Part shown: in pieces, positions 1 through 7,492 of the stretch | Position numbering within the stretch: position 1 is the stretch's first letter | How the letters are laid out: each line of letters begins with the position of its first letter | Source: RGDT01 sp964630925 | GTDB lineage: Bacteria > Planctomycetota > Planctomycetia > Gemmatales > Gemmataceae | DNA: 64,000 bases | Direction: 5' to 3' | NCBI GenBank assembly: GCA_964630925.1 | Contig: CAZVZK010000047.1 | Coordinates: forward strand, 1-64,000 | The notes under the pieces: generated by a model | What the model was told of the DNA's origin: nothing | Databases searched by the model: none | The model's input: only the letters and a program-made list of their open reading frames with translations | Translations under genes and position numbers: made by a program

Positions 1-30
1 GGGGGGGGGGGCCCCGGGGGGGCCCCCCCC
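1..30. other. Homopolymeric G/C run at the window edge
   Basis: Eleven Gs, four Cs, seven Gs and nine Cs follow one another. It continues directly from the mini-element at 31-126, where the other copy of that element has a proper terminator stem. It may be a degenerate hairpin or an assembly artefact; the sequence alone cannot decide. Confidence 0.4.
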
Positions 31-126
31 CACGCCGGCTTACTCGTCAACGGGTTTCCTGCTGTTAACAGGCAGATCACCCCTTGAATCGTCTTCCGAC
101 ATCGTCACCCAACATTGTAGGCATGA
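31..126 (-). repeat. Structured mini-element, copy A
   Basis: Read leftward, this segment matches 3291-3372 along most of its length: a TGCSTACAMTGTTG block, then ATGTCGGAWGACGAWTCAA, then a hairpin, then CCCGTTGAMGAGTAARCCGGCGTG. The hairpin here uses a CTGC/TGTTAACA/GGCAG stem, while the other copy has an unrelated but equally good stem in the same place. A 20-codon frame (MSEDDSRGD... to TAA at 40-42) fits inside. The spacing between the conserved blocks differs by four bases from copy B, so the frame is not conserved. I read it as a structured RNA or non-coding repeat. Confidence 0.5.
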
Positions 127-408
127 GAATGAATATCTCAAGTGGCATTCCCCCTCCCCTGCGGATTTCTTACCCGCTGGGCCGTCGTCGGGGGCGTGCG
201 GCCGGGGCGTGCGGCACCGGCCGGTGGCCTTGCCCTCGGCGAAGAGCAGCCGGCGCAGCCAGTCGGCCTCCAGGGCGCCCGCGGGCCCTCCGGGCAGCAT
301 GTGGTCCTTGACCGCCTGGAGGAAGGAGGGCCCGCTGTCCGGCCGTGGTCGCCGCCAGCGTTCTTGCAGCTCGGCGAGGAAGCAGGCCTCCCGCCCCAGG
401 TCGGCCAT
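40..408 (-). CDS. Small hypothetical protein, 3' end merged with mini-element A
   Basis: Frame of 122 codons starting at ATG 408, preceded by AGGAGA six bases upstream. The first about 80 residues look coding, with an amphipathic stretch (FLAELQERW, then LEADWLRRLLFAEGK). I do not recognise the family. The last about 25 codons run in frame through the mini-element at 31-126, so the natural C-terminus may have been lost when that element arrived. It is the last gene of the leftward run from 3113, 100 bp after the stress protein stop. It could also be a shorter gene whose true stop has been destroyed. Confidence 0.45.
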   Translation of the reverse strand: MADLGREACFLAELQERWRRPRPDSGPSFLQAVKDHMLPGGPAGALEADWLRRLLFAEGKATGRCRTPRPHAPDDGPAGKKSAGEGECHLRYSFSCLQCWVTMSEDDSRGDLPVNSRKPVDE

Positions 409-508
409 CCACGGTCTCCTTGTCGTGATGACCCCCGGCACGCGGTGCCGAGGGCGGTTCGGGCGGCCGATCCCCGCTTCGGGCCGCGGGCGTACCGAGG
501 GGGCAGGG

Positions 509-988
509 TCAGCGCGACGACGCGACGATGTTGCCGCCTTCCAGCTCCTGGAAGTCCTTGCGGATCTCGCGGGCGTCGGCGGCGTCGTGGGGCACCACGC
601 CGACCATCACCCCGCCGTTCTTCATGACGTCCTCGTAGGCCCTGGCGTTCGGCTCGGCGATGCCCAGGCCGAGCAGGCCGTCCAACACGCCGCCCGTCAC
701 CGCGCCCGCGCCGCCCCCGGCCAGGGCGGCCAGGATGGGCCCGGCCACGAAGCCGACGCCCGGCACGACGGCCGTGCCGACGGCGCCGCCCCCGCCCGCG
801 CCCTCCGCCGCCGACGAGCCCGCCTCCTCGGTGTGCCCGTGGGCGTCCTCGGAGTACCGCTCGCGGGTGCCCTCCGACATGAGCAGGCTGATCTCGTCCG
901 ACCTGTAGCCGCGCGCCAGCAGCCGGCCGTACACCTGGCGTGCGTCGCGGTGGTTCCGGAAGACGCCCGTCAACAAGTGCTTCGCCAT
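509..988 (-). CDS. YflT/GSP17M-like general stress protein
   Basis: 159 residues from ATG 988, chosen because AGGAGGTGAG lies just before it. The N-terminus (AKHLLTGVFRNHRDARQVYG) and the RGYRSDEISLLMSE block match the fold of heat-induced stress proteins of the YflT/general stress protein 17M type, in which a short alpha/beta domain is followed by a glycine-rich hydrophobic stretch. That stretch is present here at about residues 75-115 and resembles a glycine-zipper membrane-inserting segment. The C-terminal part (EDVMKNGGVMVGVVPHDAADA) is typical of the family. Exact biochemical function is unknown. It lies 126 bp downstream of csrA in the same direction, in a cluster that looks stress-regulated. 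Confidence 0.75.
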   Translation of the reverse strand: MAKHLLTGVFRNHRDARQVYGRLLARGYRSDEISLLMSEGTRERYSEDAHGHTEEAGSSAAEGAGGGGAVGTAVVPGVGFVAGPILAALAGGGAGAVTGGVLDGLLGLGIAEPNARAYEDVMKNGGVMVGVVPHDAADAREIRKDFQELEGGNIVASSR

Positions 989-1114
989 GTCACTCACCTC
1001 CTGAACAGGGGATCCTTCCTTGGGGGAAGCGTGATCGGGTCGTGGGGCTCGGCCGAGCAAGGGTCGGCCTTCGTCGAGGGGCCTGCGCCGGGGAGGACAC
1101 GCCGGGCGGGAGGG

Positions 1115-1318
1115 TCATGCCGCGGGGGGCATGCCGTGGGCATGGCGGAGCTTCTCCCACACCTCCCAGCGGTGGACGGGGACGCCCGTGTCGGACTCGA
1201 AGCCCAGCTTCACCCGCCCGCCGCGGATCTCCAGCACCGTCACCTTGAGCAGGCACTCGAGGTCGCCGGGGCCACCGACCATCACGGACTCCTTGTTCTT
1301 CCTTGACAGGACCAACAT
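1115..1318 (-). CDS. csrA: Carbon storage regulator CsrA
   Basis: 67 residues from ATG 1318, with GGGAGG upstream. The protein starts MLVLSRKNKESVMVGG, has the LKVTVLEIRGGRVKLGF core strand region and ends with VPVHRWEVWEKLR, which keeps the RNA-contacting VHR motif. CsrA dimers bind GGA motifs in mRNA leaders and repress or stabilise messages. It lies 35 bp after the sigma-54 activator gene, so the two are probably co-transcribed. That would put a transcriptional activator and a post-transcriptional regulator in one unit. Identification is firm; targets are unknown. Confidence 0.95.
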   Translation of the reverse strand: MLVLSRKNKESVMVGGPGDLECLLKVTVLEIRGGRVKLGFESDTGVPVHRWEVWEKLRHAHGMPPAA

Positions 1319-1353
1319 CGGTGAGCCTCCCCATTTCCGGCGTGTACCCCTCG

Positions 1354-2322
1354 TCACAGGGAGGGGGCCGCCGAGCCACTCGGCCGCGTCCGCCGACGCG
1401 GCGGGCAGCGGCCACACCAAGCGCCACCCGGGCTCTGAAGTCCATGCTGGCGCCGGCCGTCCCCCTCGGACGAGGGCCGGAGGGTGAGCAGGCCGTCCGG
1501 CAGATCGTCGAGGGTGATCGTGTCGCCCTCGGCCAGGATGCGGGCCCGCTCGAGTACGTTGGCCAGCTCGCGCACGTTCCCCGGCCAGTCGTGACGGAGG
1601 AGGGCCTCCATCGCCTCGGGGTCGATCCGGTGGCGGGGGCCGCCGCCGGCGGGCCGCGAGGCCAGCAGGTAGTCGACCAGCTCGGGGACGTCGCCGCGCC
1701 GCTCACGCAGCGGCGGCAGGGTGAGGGTGATGACGTTCAGCCGGTAGTACAGGTCCTCGCGGAACCGGCCCCTGGAGATGAGGCCTTCCAGGTCGGCGTT
1801 GGTCGCGGCCACGACGCGGATGTCGGCGTGCCGCTCGACGGCGGAGCCGACCCGGCGGTACTGGCCGTCCTCGAGGACGCGCAGGAGCTTGGCCTGCAAT
1901 CCAACGGCCATCTCGCCGATCTCGTCGATGAACAGGGTGCCGCCCTCGGCCACCTCCACGAGGCCGGGCTTGGCCTGGGCCGCCCCGGTGAAACTCCCCT
2001 TGACGTGGCCGAACATCTCGCTCTCCAGGAGCGTATCCACCAGCGCGGCGCAGTTGAAGGTCACCATGGGCCGGGCACGCCGCGCGCTGAGGGCGTGCAC
2101 CATGCGGGCCACCACCTCCTTGCCGGAGCCGGTCGGGCCGCGGACCAGGACGGATGCGTCGGTGCCGGCCACCCGTGCCGCCAGGGCGCCGACCTTGCGC
2201 ATCGCCGGGCTGGAGCCCACCAGCCCGTGAGCCGCCGGCTGGCGGGAGGCCGCCTCGTCAGCGTGTCGGTGCCGTCCGTTCAATCGGGGCGGCGGGCTCG
2301 GCGTGTCTGGGGTCGTCATCAT
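1354..2322 (-). CDS. Sigma-54-dependent activator, AAA+ domain, no HTH seen
   Basis: 322 residues from ATG 2322 (GCGAGGA precedes). After a short polar N-terminus of about 40 residues comes a complete AAA+ sigma-54 interaction domain: Walker A GPTGSGKE, the loop MFGHVKGSFTGA (usual form GAFTGA, here with Ser for the first Ala), Walker B GTLFIDEIGEM, the RFREDLYYRLNVI segment and the NVREL sensor II region. There is no receiver, GAF or PAS domain. After the AAA+ fold only about 45 arginine/proline-rich residues follow, with no recognisable Fis-type helix-turn-helix. It could act without DNA binding, or the C-terminus may be frameshifted. Its start overlaps the stop of the 52-aa gene (ATGA). 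Confidence 0.9.
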   Translation of the reverse strand: MMTTPDTPSPPPRLNGRHRHADEAASRQPAAHGLVGSSPAMRKVGALAARVAGTDASVLVRGPTGSGKEVVARMVHALSARRARPMVTFNCAALVDTLLESEMFGHVKGSFTGAAQAKPGLVEVAEGGTLFIDEIGEMAVGLQAKLLRVLEDGQYRRVGSAVERHADIRVVAATNADLEGLISRGRFREDLYYRLNVITLTLPPLRERRGDVPELVDYLLASRPAGGGPRHRIDPEAMEALLRHDWPGNVRELANVLERARILAEGDTITLDDLPDGLLTLRPSSEGDGRRQHGLQSPGGAWCGRCPPRRRTRPSGSAAPSL

Positions 2323-2477
2323 GCAATCCTCGCAACGGCCTTCCGCACTCCCGGGATCCGCGGGCCGGCGGAGAGGGCTATGCCTTGCTGCTCGGCGCTG
2401 GGATGTGGTTTCACGGGCTCGTCGGCGGTGGTGATGGCCTTGTCGTGGCTGGGGATGATCACGGGTGCGTCCGTCAT
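2319..2477 (-). CDS. 52-aa hypothetical protein coupled to the activator
   Basis: Starts at ATG 2477 with a strong GAGGAGG upstream. Its TGA stop overlaps the start codon of the sigma-54 activator, which argues for translational coupling and for the frame being real. The sequence (TDAPVIIPSHDKAITTADEP...) is polar with no membrane segment or cysteines, and I do not recognise it. It may be a regulator of the activator or a coupling leader peptide. Confidence 0.55.
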   Translation of the reverse strand: MTDAPVIIPSHDKAITTADEPVKPHPSAEQQGIALSAGPRIPGVRKAVARIA

Positions 2478-2567
2478 GGCCGCCTCCTCGGCGTGGCCGT
2501 GACACGGGTGATCGGGCGGCAAATGGGATGGGGCCGGCGGGAGGGCCCGCCGGCCGGCCCCCCGCCG

Positions 2568-3113
2568 TTACTTGCGGTCGGCCATGAGGCACTTGAGGGT
2601 GGACTTGCCGTCCACCTTGTCCACGATGAGGAGGGCGCGGTCGCCGATCTTGATCTCCCCGATCTTGGTGTTCTCCATGCTCAGGCGCACCTTGGCGTCG
2701 CCCATGCCGTAGGTCCGGCTCTTCTTCTCGGTGTCCGTGATGGTCAGCTCCTTCGTGTCGGCGTCGTAGCCCTTGACGGCGCCGTAGACCAGCTCGCAAT
2801 TCTTGGTGTCGCCCTCGCGGACGAGGATGTAGTGGGCCGTCCGCGTCAGGGTGCCCTTCTCGTAGCACACGTGCACGGGGTCGCCCACCTTCAGGTCGGC
2901 CTTGCCCTCCTTGCCGCCGCGGTTGACGACGACGGCCTCGCCGAGCGACATCGTCCAGTCCTTGTCCGTCGAGTCGTCCGTGAGGACGAAGGTCTTGCTG
3001 TCGGCGTCGATGGACTTGACCTTGCCGCCGGCGATGTCGTTGGCTGCGGACGCCTGGCCCACGAACAGGGCGAAGGCGGCGGCGGTGCAGACCCACTTCG
3101 AAATGCTCATCAT
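2568..3113 (-). CDS. Secreted hypothetical protein
   Basis: 181 residues from ATG 3113 (or the adjacent ATG 3110), with GGAGCGACTG upstream. A signal peptide (WVCTAAAFALFVGQASA, cleavage likely before AND) leads into two similar modules of about 75 residues: GGKVKSIDADSKTFVLTDD with KVGDPVHVCYE, and GAVKGYDADTKELTITDTE with KIGDRALLIVDK. The internal repetition suggests two small OB- or SH3-like beta-barrels, as in DUF5666-type exported proteins. Two cysteines are present in the mature part. It is the first gene of the leftward run, 90 bp before the 52-aa gene. Confidence 0.8.
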   Translation of the reverse strand: MMSISKWVCTAAAFALFVGQASAANDIAGGKVKSIDADSKTFVLTDDSTDKDWTMSLGEAVVVNRGGKEGKADLKVGDPVHVCYEKGTLTRTAHYILVREGDTKNCELVYGAVKGYDADTKELTITDTEKKSRTYGMGDAKVRLSMENTKIGEIKIGDRALLIVDKVDGKSTLKCLMADRK

Positions 3114-3247
3114 CAGTCGCTCCTTGCCTCGAACCTTGTCCCCCGATCCCGCTTCCAGGCGGCCGATCGGGCCCGCCTTCGACCCACCAGGGCCGAAGGC
3201 CTCCTGAATGCCGGTGACGGCGGCCGCGCGGGGGCGGGCCGGCGCGC

Positions 3248-3298
3248 AAAAAAACCGGCGTGGCGGACCCATCGAGGGGGGATCCGCCACGCCGGTTT
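3248..3298 (-). terminator. Intrinsic terminator, leftward
   Basis: A perfect 16-bp stem (3252-3267 with 3283-3298) with a 15-nt loop is followed, in the leftward direction, by seven Ts. It is the strongest rho-independent terminator in the window. It belongs to the mini-element at 3291-3372, because no leftward protein gene ends just before it. Confidence 0.85.
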
Positions 3299-3372
3299 AC
3301 TCTTCAACGGGCCTTCCGCCGACGGCGGAATGCCCTTTGATTCGTCATCCGACATCTTCAATCAACAGTGTA
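3291..3372 (-). repeat. Structured mini-element, copy B
   Basis: Second copy of the element at 31-126, read leftward. It has the same TACACTGTTG, ATGTCGGATGACGAATCAA and CCCGTTGAAGAGTAAACCGG blocks. Between them is a perfect TTCCGCCG/CGGCGGAA hairpin that replaces the different stem of copy A. A reading frame starting at ATG 3355 does not stop where copy A does. The element ends in the terminator at 3248-3298. This architecture suits a small RNA of about 110 nt. Confidence 0.5.
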
Positions 3373-3777
3373 CGCAAGAGGCCGAGGAATACAAGTGACA
3401 AACTCCCTGCCCTCACCTGTTATCCTCTGCTGCGGGCCCGCGCCCGATACCGACCTGGCCCCGAGGCCCCTGGCCGAGGCTTTGATGGACGGAGACGCCG
3501 ACGAGGCCCGGCTCCTCGGCCGCGTCTGCCTCGACTTCGCGCGCGTGTGGGCCGACGGGCCAACCGACCTCGCCGTCTACCTCGCCGCTGGCCCGGCCCC
3601 CTCCTCCGCGAGCTGGCCGCCGTCGAGCTGGAGATCCGGCAGACACGCGGCCTGGAGGTCGGCCCGGCGTCCGACGCCCGCCGCTTCCCGCGGCTCGCCG
3701 CCCTCATCGAAGGCCTGAGCGCCACCCTCCCCGACCCGCCCACCAGGCGTTGGATCACCGGAGGCTCCCGGGGCTGA
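3368..3777 (+). pseudogene. Frameshifted N-terminal relic of a WD40-type Ser/Thr kinase
   Basis: One frame encodes LGRVCLDFARVWADGPTDLA up to about 3590. The next frame continues with GPLLRELAAVELEIRQTRG, then RRFPRLAALIEGLS, ending at TGA 3775-3777. Joined, this matches the N-terminal helical region that precedes the kinase domain in many planctomycete kinases (FERAW...DFLA...LLRELLALELELRRRRGE...FPEHAALI). A one-base shift near 3585-3598 separates the halves and no kinase domain follows. I take it as a decayed gene start. The resemblance is by pattern, not by alignment. Confidence 0.55.
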
Positions 3778-3891
3778 CGCACCTGACGCCTCCGTCCCGT
3801 GCGGCGTCACCATCCCGGGATCATGCGTGTGGACACGCCCTGCCGCCCGGCCGATTCGTACCGTCGCGTGGGGGGGGGTGTGAGGGGGGTC

Positions 3892-3953
3892 GGGAAACGA
3901 ACTTCCACAAGTCGTTCTGGCGCTTGCATTTGCGGAGCGAAAGTTCGTTTCCC
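3892..3953. repeat. 13-bp perfect inverted repeat
   Basis: GGGAAACGAACTT at 3892-3904 is mirrored exactly by AAGTTCGTTTCCC at 3941-3953, with a 36-nt loop. The right arm runs into the tandem repeat at 3947-4048. Confidence 0.75.
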
Positions 3954-4048
3954 TGGTTCGTTTCCTTCACTGAAGGACGTCCATTGCACCTCCATCCGTT
4001 TCCCCGGTTCGTTTCCCTCACTGACTGGCGTCCATCCGCCACCATCCG
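3947..4048. repeat. 51-bp tandem direct repeat, two units
   Basis: Units 3947-3997 and 3998-4048 both start GTTTCCCYGGTTCGTTTCC and continue with CTTCACTGA or CTCACTGAC and a GCGTCCATCC-like end. The unit length is a multiple of three, so a 17-residue repeat appears in translation on both strands, but no start signal or longer frame supports coding. The rest of the gene-free stretch 3778-4100 shows nothing else except the inverted repeat that overlaps it. Confidence 0.7.
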
Positions 4049-4100
4049 TGGCGGGGGGCGCGCCCACAGGTGGCGTTCAGCGGTCTCGTGAGGGGGTGAA

Positions 4101-5408
4101 ATGCAGTACAATACCCGGGCGCCCTCCCTCCCGCTGGTGCCGGCAATGACCCTCCCCGTCAAGGCGCTGCCCGTGGTGCAGAACTGGGACTGCCACGTCT
4201 CCGGGTCGTGCTGCAAGGAGTACCGCATCCCCCTCTCGGACGACGAGGTGAAACGCATCGAGGCCCAGGGGTGGACGGCGGAGGAGCTGGGCGGTCACTC
4301 CCCGTTCACCGTCACCGGGTGGCTCACCAAGGAGACGTGGCTGAATTCGCGGGCGGGGGAGGGGTGCGTCTTCCTGTCGGAGCAGGGCCGCTGCCGCATC
4401 CACGAGAAGCACGGGTTCGAGGCCAAGCCGCTGCCGTGCCGCCTGTTCCCGTTCGCCCTGTTCCCCGCCGGCGACCACTGGCGCGTCGGCGTCCGGTTCG
4501 CCTGCCCGTCCGCCGCCGCCAACAAGGGGCGCGGGGCGGCGGAGTATTCCGACGACCTGCACGCCTTCGCCGGCCAGCTCGCCGCCCGCGAGGGGATGAC
4601 CGAGCGCCCCGACGGGTCGCTGGCGCCCCCTCCGTATCTGGACGACGGCTCACGCCTGGAATGGCCCGAGACGCTGCGTCTGGTCGATGCGCTGTTGAAG
4701 ATCGTCCGCGACCCGCGCTCGCCGATGGAGCGGCGGATGCGGAAGTGCTTGCACCTGTCGTCATCCATGAAGCAGGCGAAGCTGGCGGACATCAAGGGCG
4801 TGCGGCTGACGGAGCTGCTCGACCTGATGAGCGGGGCGGCGGACCAGGAGACGCCCGCGGACCCCGCCCAGGTGCCGGCCCCGACCTGGGTGGGGCGGAT
4901 GCTGTTCCGTCAGGCGGCGGCCCTGTTCACGCGCAAGGACCAGGGCCCGCAGCGCGGCGAGCCGCTCCGCTCGATCCTGGGCCGTGTGGGGGCGGCGTGG
5001 TCGTTCATGCGCGGGACGGGGGCGGTCCCGCGATTGCACCGGAAGATCCCCGAATCGACGTTCGAGGAGGCGGAGGAGCCGCGCGGCCCCCTGCCGGCGG
5101 AGGCGGAGCGGGTGCTGGAGCGGTACTTCGCCATCAAGGTGTGGTCGATGCAGTTCTGCGCCAGCCGCAAGGGGCCGCCGTTCTGGGAGGGCTTCGAGAC
5201 GCTGGCGCTGATCTGCCCGCTCGTGCTGTGGGTGGCGCGGCTGTTCAAGGACGTGCCGCGTGAACAGGCGGTCATCACGGCACTGACCATCGTGGACGAC
5301 CACTTCGGGTACAACCCGGTGCTGCACGGCTTCCGCCAGCGGATGGGCCTGCGCATCCTCGCCGGGCGCGGCGAGATCGCGCGGCTGACCGCCTGGTATT
5401 CGCGGTAA
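4101..5408 (+). CDS. YkgJ-family cysteine-cluster protein
   Basis: 435 residues from ATG 4101 (AGGGGGTGAA upstream; ATG 4146 is an alternative). The N-terminal 140 residues carry the conserved cysteines of the YkgJ/PF03692 family, which is thought to bind zinc or an iron-sulfur cluster: WDCHVSGSCCKEY, GCVFLSEQGRCRIHEKHG, LPCRLFPF and a final FACPS. The remaining about 290 residues are helical with no recognised domain and one hydrophobic stretch (LALICPLVLWVARL). The family often lies near modification or oxidoreductase genes, but no substrate can be inferred. It is the first of four rightward genes leading to the glycosyltransferase. Confidence 0.85.
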   Translation: MQYNTRAPSLPLVPAMTLPVKALPVVQNWDCHVSGSCCKEYRIPLSDDEVKRIEAQGWTAEELGGHSPFTVTGWLTKETWLNSRAGEGCVFLSEQGRCRIHEKHGFEAKPLPCRLFPFALFPAGDHWRVGVRFACPSAAANKGRGAAEYSDDLHAFAGQLAAREGMTERPDGSLAPPPYLDDGSRLEWPETLRLVDALLKIVRDPRSPMERRMRKCLHLSSSMKQAKLADIKGVRLTELLDLMSGAADQETPADPAQVPAPTWVGRMLFRQAAALFTRKDQGPQRGEPLRSILGRVGAAWSFMRGTGAVPRLHRKIPESTFEEAEEPRGPLPAEAERVLERYFAIKVWSMQFCASRKGPPFWEGFETLALICPLVLWVARLFKDVPREQAVITALTIVDDHFGYNPVLHGFRQRMGLRILAGRGEIARLTAWYSR

Positions 5409-5479
5409 CTCGCTCTGGCAACGGGAGGGCCGGTTGTGGCATAGTGCGTGCCTCGGACGACGGAACGTCCGGAGGACAT

Positions 5480-6478
5480 ATGGACGCGCCACGCCGACGG
5501 ATCCCGCTGTTCACCGCCCTGCTGGCGGGCTGCCTCGTCGGGCCGGCGCTCGCCGCGGGGCTGCACTGGGGCGTGATCCTCGGGACGCTCAACAGCGGCG
5601 AGGTGTTGCCCGGCCACGTGTACCGCTCGGCGCAGCCCGACGCCAGGGCGCTCGCCTGGCTGGTGAAGCGGTACGGGATTCGGACCGTCATCAACCTGCG
5701 CGGGCACGCGCAGGCCGCGCCGTGGTATCTGGCGGAGGCGGGGGCCGGGGCCGACCTGGGGCTGTCGCACGAGGACATCACCATGTCCGCCAGCCGGCTG
5801 CCGTCGCCCCACGCGGTCCGGCAGCTCGTCGAGGCGCTGGACAGGTCGCCGCGCCCGGTGCTGCTGCACTGCCAGCAGGGTGTGGACCGCACCGGGCTGG
5901 CGGCGGTGTCGGCGGTCCTGCTGCACTCGGACACCCCCGTGGAGGTGGCCCTGCGGTCGATGTCGCTGGGGACCGGACACGTCCCCCTCGGGCGGACACG
6001 CTTCATCGGGCGGTTCTTCGCCCAGTACCGCGAGTGGCTCGCCGGCCTGGGGCTGGCCCACACGCCGGCGTCGTTCCGCCTGTGGGCGACACGGCACTAC
6101 GCCCCGGAGGGGACGCCCGCGGAATGGGTGGGTACGCCGGTGACGGTGCGCGGGCCGGCACTTGTGACGGCGCGGTGCCGGAACCTCTCCGGCCGCGAAT
6201 GGCGATTCCGCCCGGAGCCGCGGGCGGGCGTGCATGCCGTGTGGCACGTCGTCGGCGAGGACGGCTCGCCGGCGGCCGCCGGGATCACCGGGCTGCGCGA
6301 CGCGGCGGTGGCGCCGGGCGGCGAGATCGGGCTGGGCTTCGCGCTGCCGCGGCTCGCGCCCGGGCGGTATCGGCTGCGGGCGGAATTGGTCAGTGAGCAC
6401 CAGGCGACGTTCACGCAGCTGGGATCGCCCCCCCTGGACATCGAGGTGACGGTGCCTCCCGACACGGATGAAGGATGA
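5480..6478 (+). CDS. Membrane-anchored tyrosine/dual-specificity phosphatase
   Basis: 332 residues from ATG 5480 (GGAGG upstream). An N-terminal hydrophobic segment (LFTALLAGCLVGPALAAGLHWGVIL) anchors or exports the protein. The phosphatase domain has VYRSAQPDA, IRTVINLRG and the P-loop HCQQGVDRTG, with Cys and Arg in the CX5R arrangement needed for phosphocysteine catalysis. The C-terminal about 100 residues form an unassigned beta-rich domain ending at TGA 6476-6478. The next gene is a flippase-like membrane protein whose start sits four bases later in a heptamer repeat. The enzyme may act on a phosphorylated lipid or protein of the same envelope pathway. Confidence 0.85.
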   Translation: MDAPRRRIPLFTALLAGCLVGPALAAGLHWGVILGTLNSGEVLPGHVYRSAQPDARALAWLVKRYGIRTVINLRGHAQAAPWYLAEAGAGADLGLSHEDITMSASRLPSPHAVRQLVEALDRSPRPVLLHCQQGVDRTGLAAVSAVLLHSDTPVEVALRSMSLGTGHVPLGRTRFIGRFFAQYREWLAGLGLAHTPASFRLWATRHYAPEGTPAEWVGTPVTVRGPALVTARCRNLSGREWRFRPEPRAGVHAVWHVVGEDGSPAAAGITGLRDAAVAPGGEIGLGFALPRLAPGRYRLRAELVSEHQATFTQLGSPPLDIEVTVPPDTDEG

Positions 6479-6493
6479 AGGATGAAGGATGAA
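6466..6493 (+). repeat. Four perfect GGATGAA heptamers across a stop/start junction
   Basis: Copies begin at 6466, 6473, 6480 and 6487. The phosphatase stop (TGA 6476-6478) lies in the second copy and the flippase start (ATG 6482) in the third. Each unit carries a GGA that can act as a weak ribosome-binding site, an ATG and a TGA. Because seven is not a multiple of three, any change in copy number would alter the reading frame around the junction. Confidence 0.85.
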
Positions 6494-7492
6494 AAGGGCG
6501 GCCTGTCGGCGTGGCGTGTCGGCGGGACGGTGTTGCTGTTCGCCGTCCTGGCGTGGCGCCTCGACTGGGGCAATTTCGCGGCCGCCCTCGGGCGCCTGTC
6601 CGTCGGGCCGTGGCTCCTGGCCTGCGGCGTCTACGTCGTCGCCCAGCTCGCCAGCGCGCTACGCTGGCAGTATCTGGCGGCGCCGCTGGGGTTCGCGGTC
6701 GGGGCGGCGCGGATGGCGTCCATCTACTTCGTCGGCATGTTCTTCAACCTCGTGCTGCCGACCTCGGTGGGCGGCGACGTGGTGCGGGCGTGGTACCTGA
6801 CGCGGCAGGCGCCGGAGTACCGCTCGCGCTGGGGGGCCGCCCTCCTTTGCGTGCTGGCGGACCGGGCGAGCGGGCTGGCCGTGCTGGTGGTGCTGGCGGG
6901 GGCGGCGGCGCTGCTGACGCCGCTGCCGGCGTGGATGGCCTGGCTGTGCTGGGGCCTGTGCGCGGGCCTCGTCGTGGGGCTGTGCTGCCTGCCCCTGCTC
7001 CCGCTGATGGCCGGCCTGCCGCTGGCCGGCAAGGCGGCGGCGAAGGTGAAGGAGCTGCTCGACGCCTATGGCCGCGAGCCGGGGACGCAGGCGCTGGCGC
7101 TGTTGCTCAGCGTGGTCGTGCAGGGGGCGGGCGTGGTGCAGGTGTGGCTGATCGCCGGGGCGCTGGGGCTGGAGGTGCCCCTGGCGCACTGCGCGGTGGC
7201 GGTGCCGCTGGTGGCGCTCTTCACGCTCTTGCCGGTCTCGGTCGGCGGGCACGGGCTGCGCGAGGCGGCCCTCGTGCTGCTGCTGGCGCCGGCGGGCGTG
7301 GGGACGGCGGAGGCCGTGACCCTGTCGCTGACGTGGCTGGCGAGCTGCGCGCTGGTGGGCAGCGCCGGCGGGCTGATCTACCTCGTGGGGCCGTACCCCC
7401 GTCTATCCGACCTCAAGGGGCCAGGCGATGAGAACGCTCTCGGTGGTGATCCCGATCAAGGACGAACGCGACAACCTGCCAAGGCTGCATGA
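6482..7492 (+). CDS. UPF0104/LPG-synthase TM-family flippase-like protein
   Basis: 336 residues with about eight hydrophobic helices and the family landmarks SALRWQYLAAPLG, FNLVLPTSVGGDVVRAWYL, ADRASGLAVL and LLPVSVGGHGLREAAL. This matches the membrane domain of lysylphosphatidylglycerol synthetase/flippase proteins (PF03706). The catalytic aminoacyl-transfer domain is absent, so a lipid-translocation or lipid-linked transport role is more likely. The start at ATG 6482 lies within the heptamer repeat; ATG 6489 is an alternative. The 3' end overlaps the glycosyltransferase gene by 65 bp, so the last about 20 residues may be dispensable. It is co-transcribed with the phosphatase and GT2 genes. 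Confidence 0.85.
   Translation: MKDEKGGLSAWRVGGTVLLFAVLAWRLDWGNFAAALGRLSVGPWLLACGVYVVAQLASALRWQYLAAPLGFAVGAARMASIYFVGMFFNLVLPTSVGGDVVRAWYLTRQAPEYRSRWGAALLCVLADRASGLAVLVVLAGAAALLTPLPAWMAWLCWGLCAGLVVGLCCLPLLPLMAGLPLAGKAAAKVKELLDAYGREPGTQALALLLSVVVQGAGVVQVWLIAGALGLEVPLAHCAVAVPLVALFTLLPVSVGGHGLREAALVLLLAPAGVGTAEAVTLSLTWLASCALVGSAGGLIYLVGPYPRLSDLKGPGDENALGGDPDQGRTRQPAKAA

Noticed and set aside
1..508. Plus-strand frames such as 142-627
   Set aside because: No start signal and arginine-rich composition. The leftward gene with an AGGAGA site is preferred.
4910..6400. Very long antisense frame opposite the YkgJ and phosphatase genes
   Set aside because: Third-position GC bias creates such shadows. 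The plus-strand genes show clear domains.
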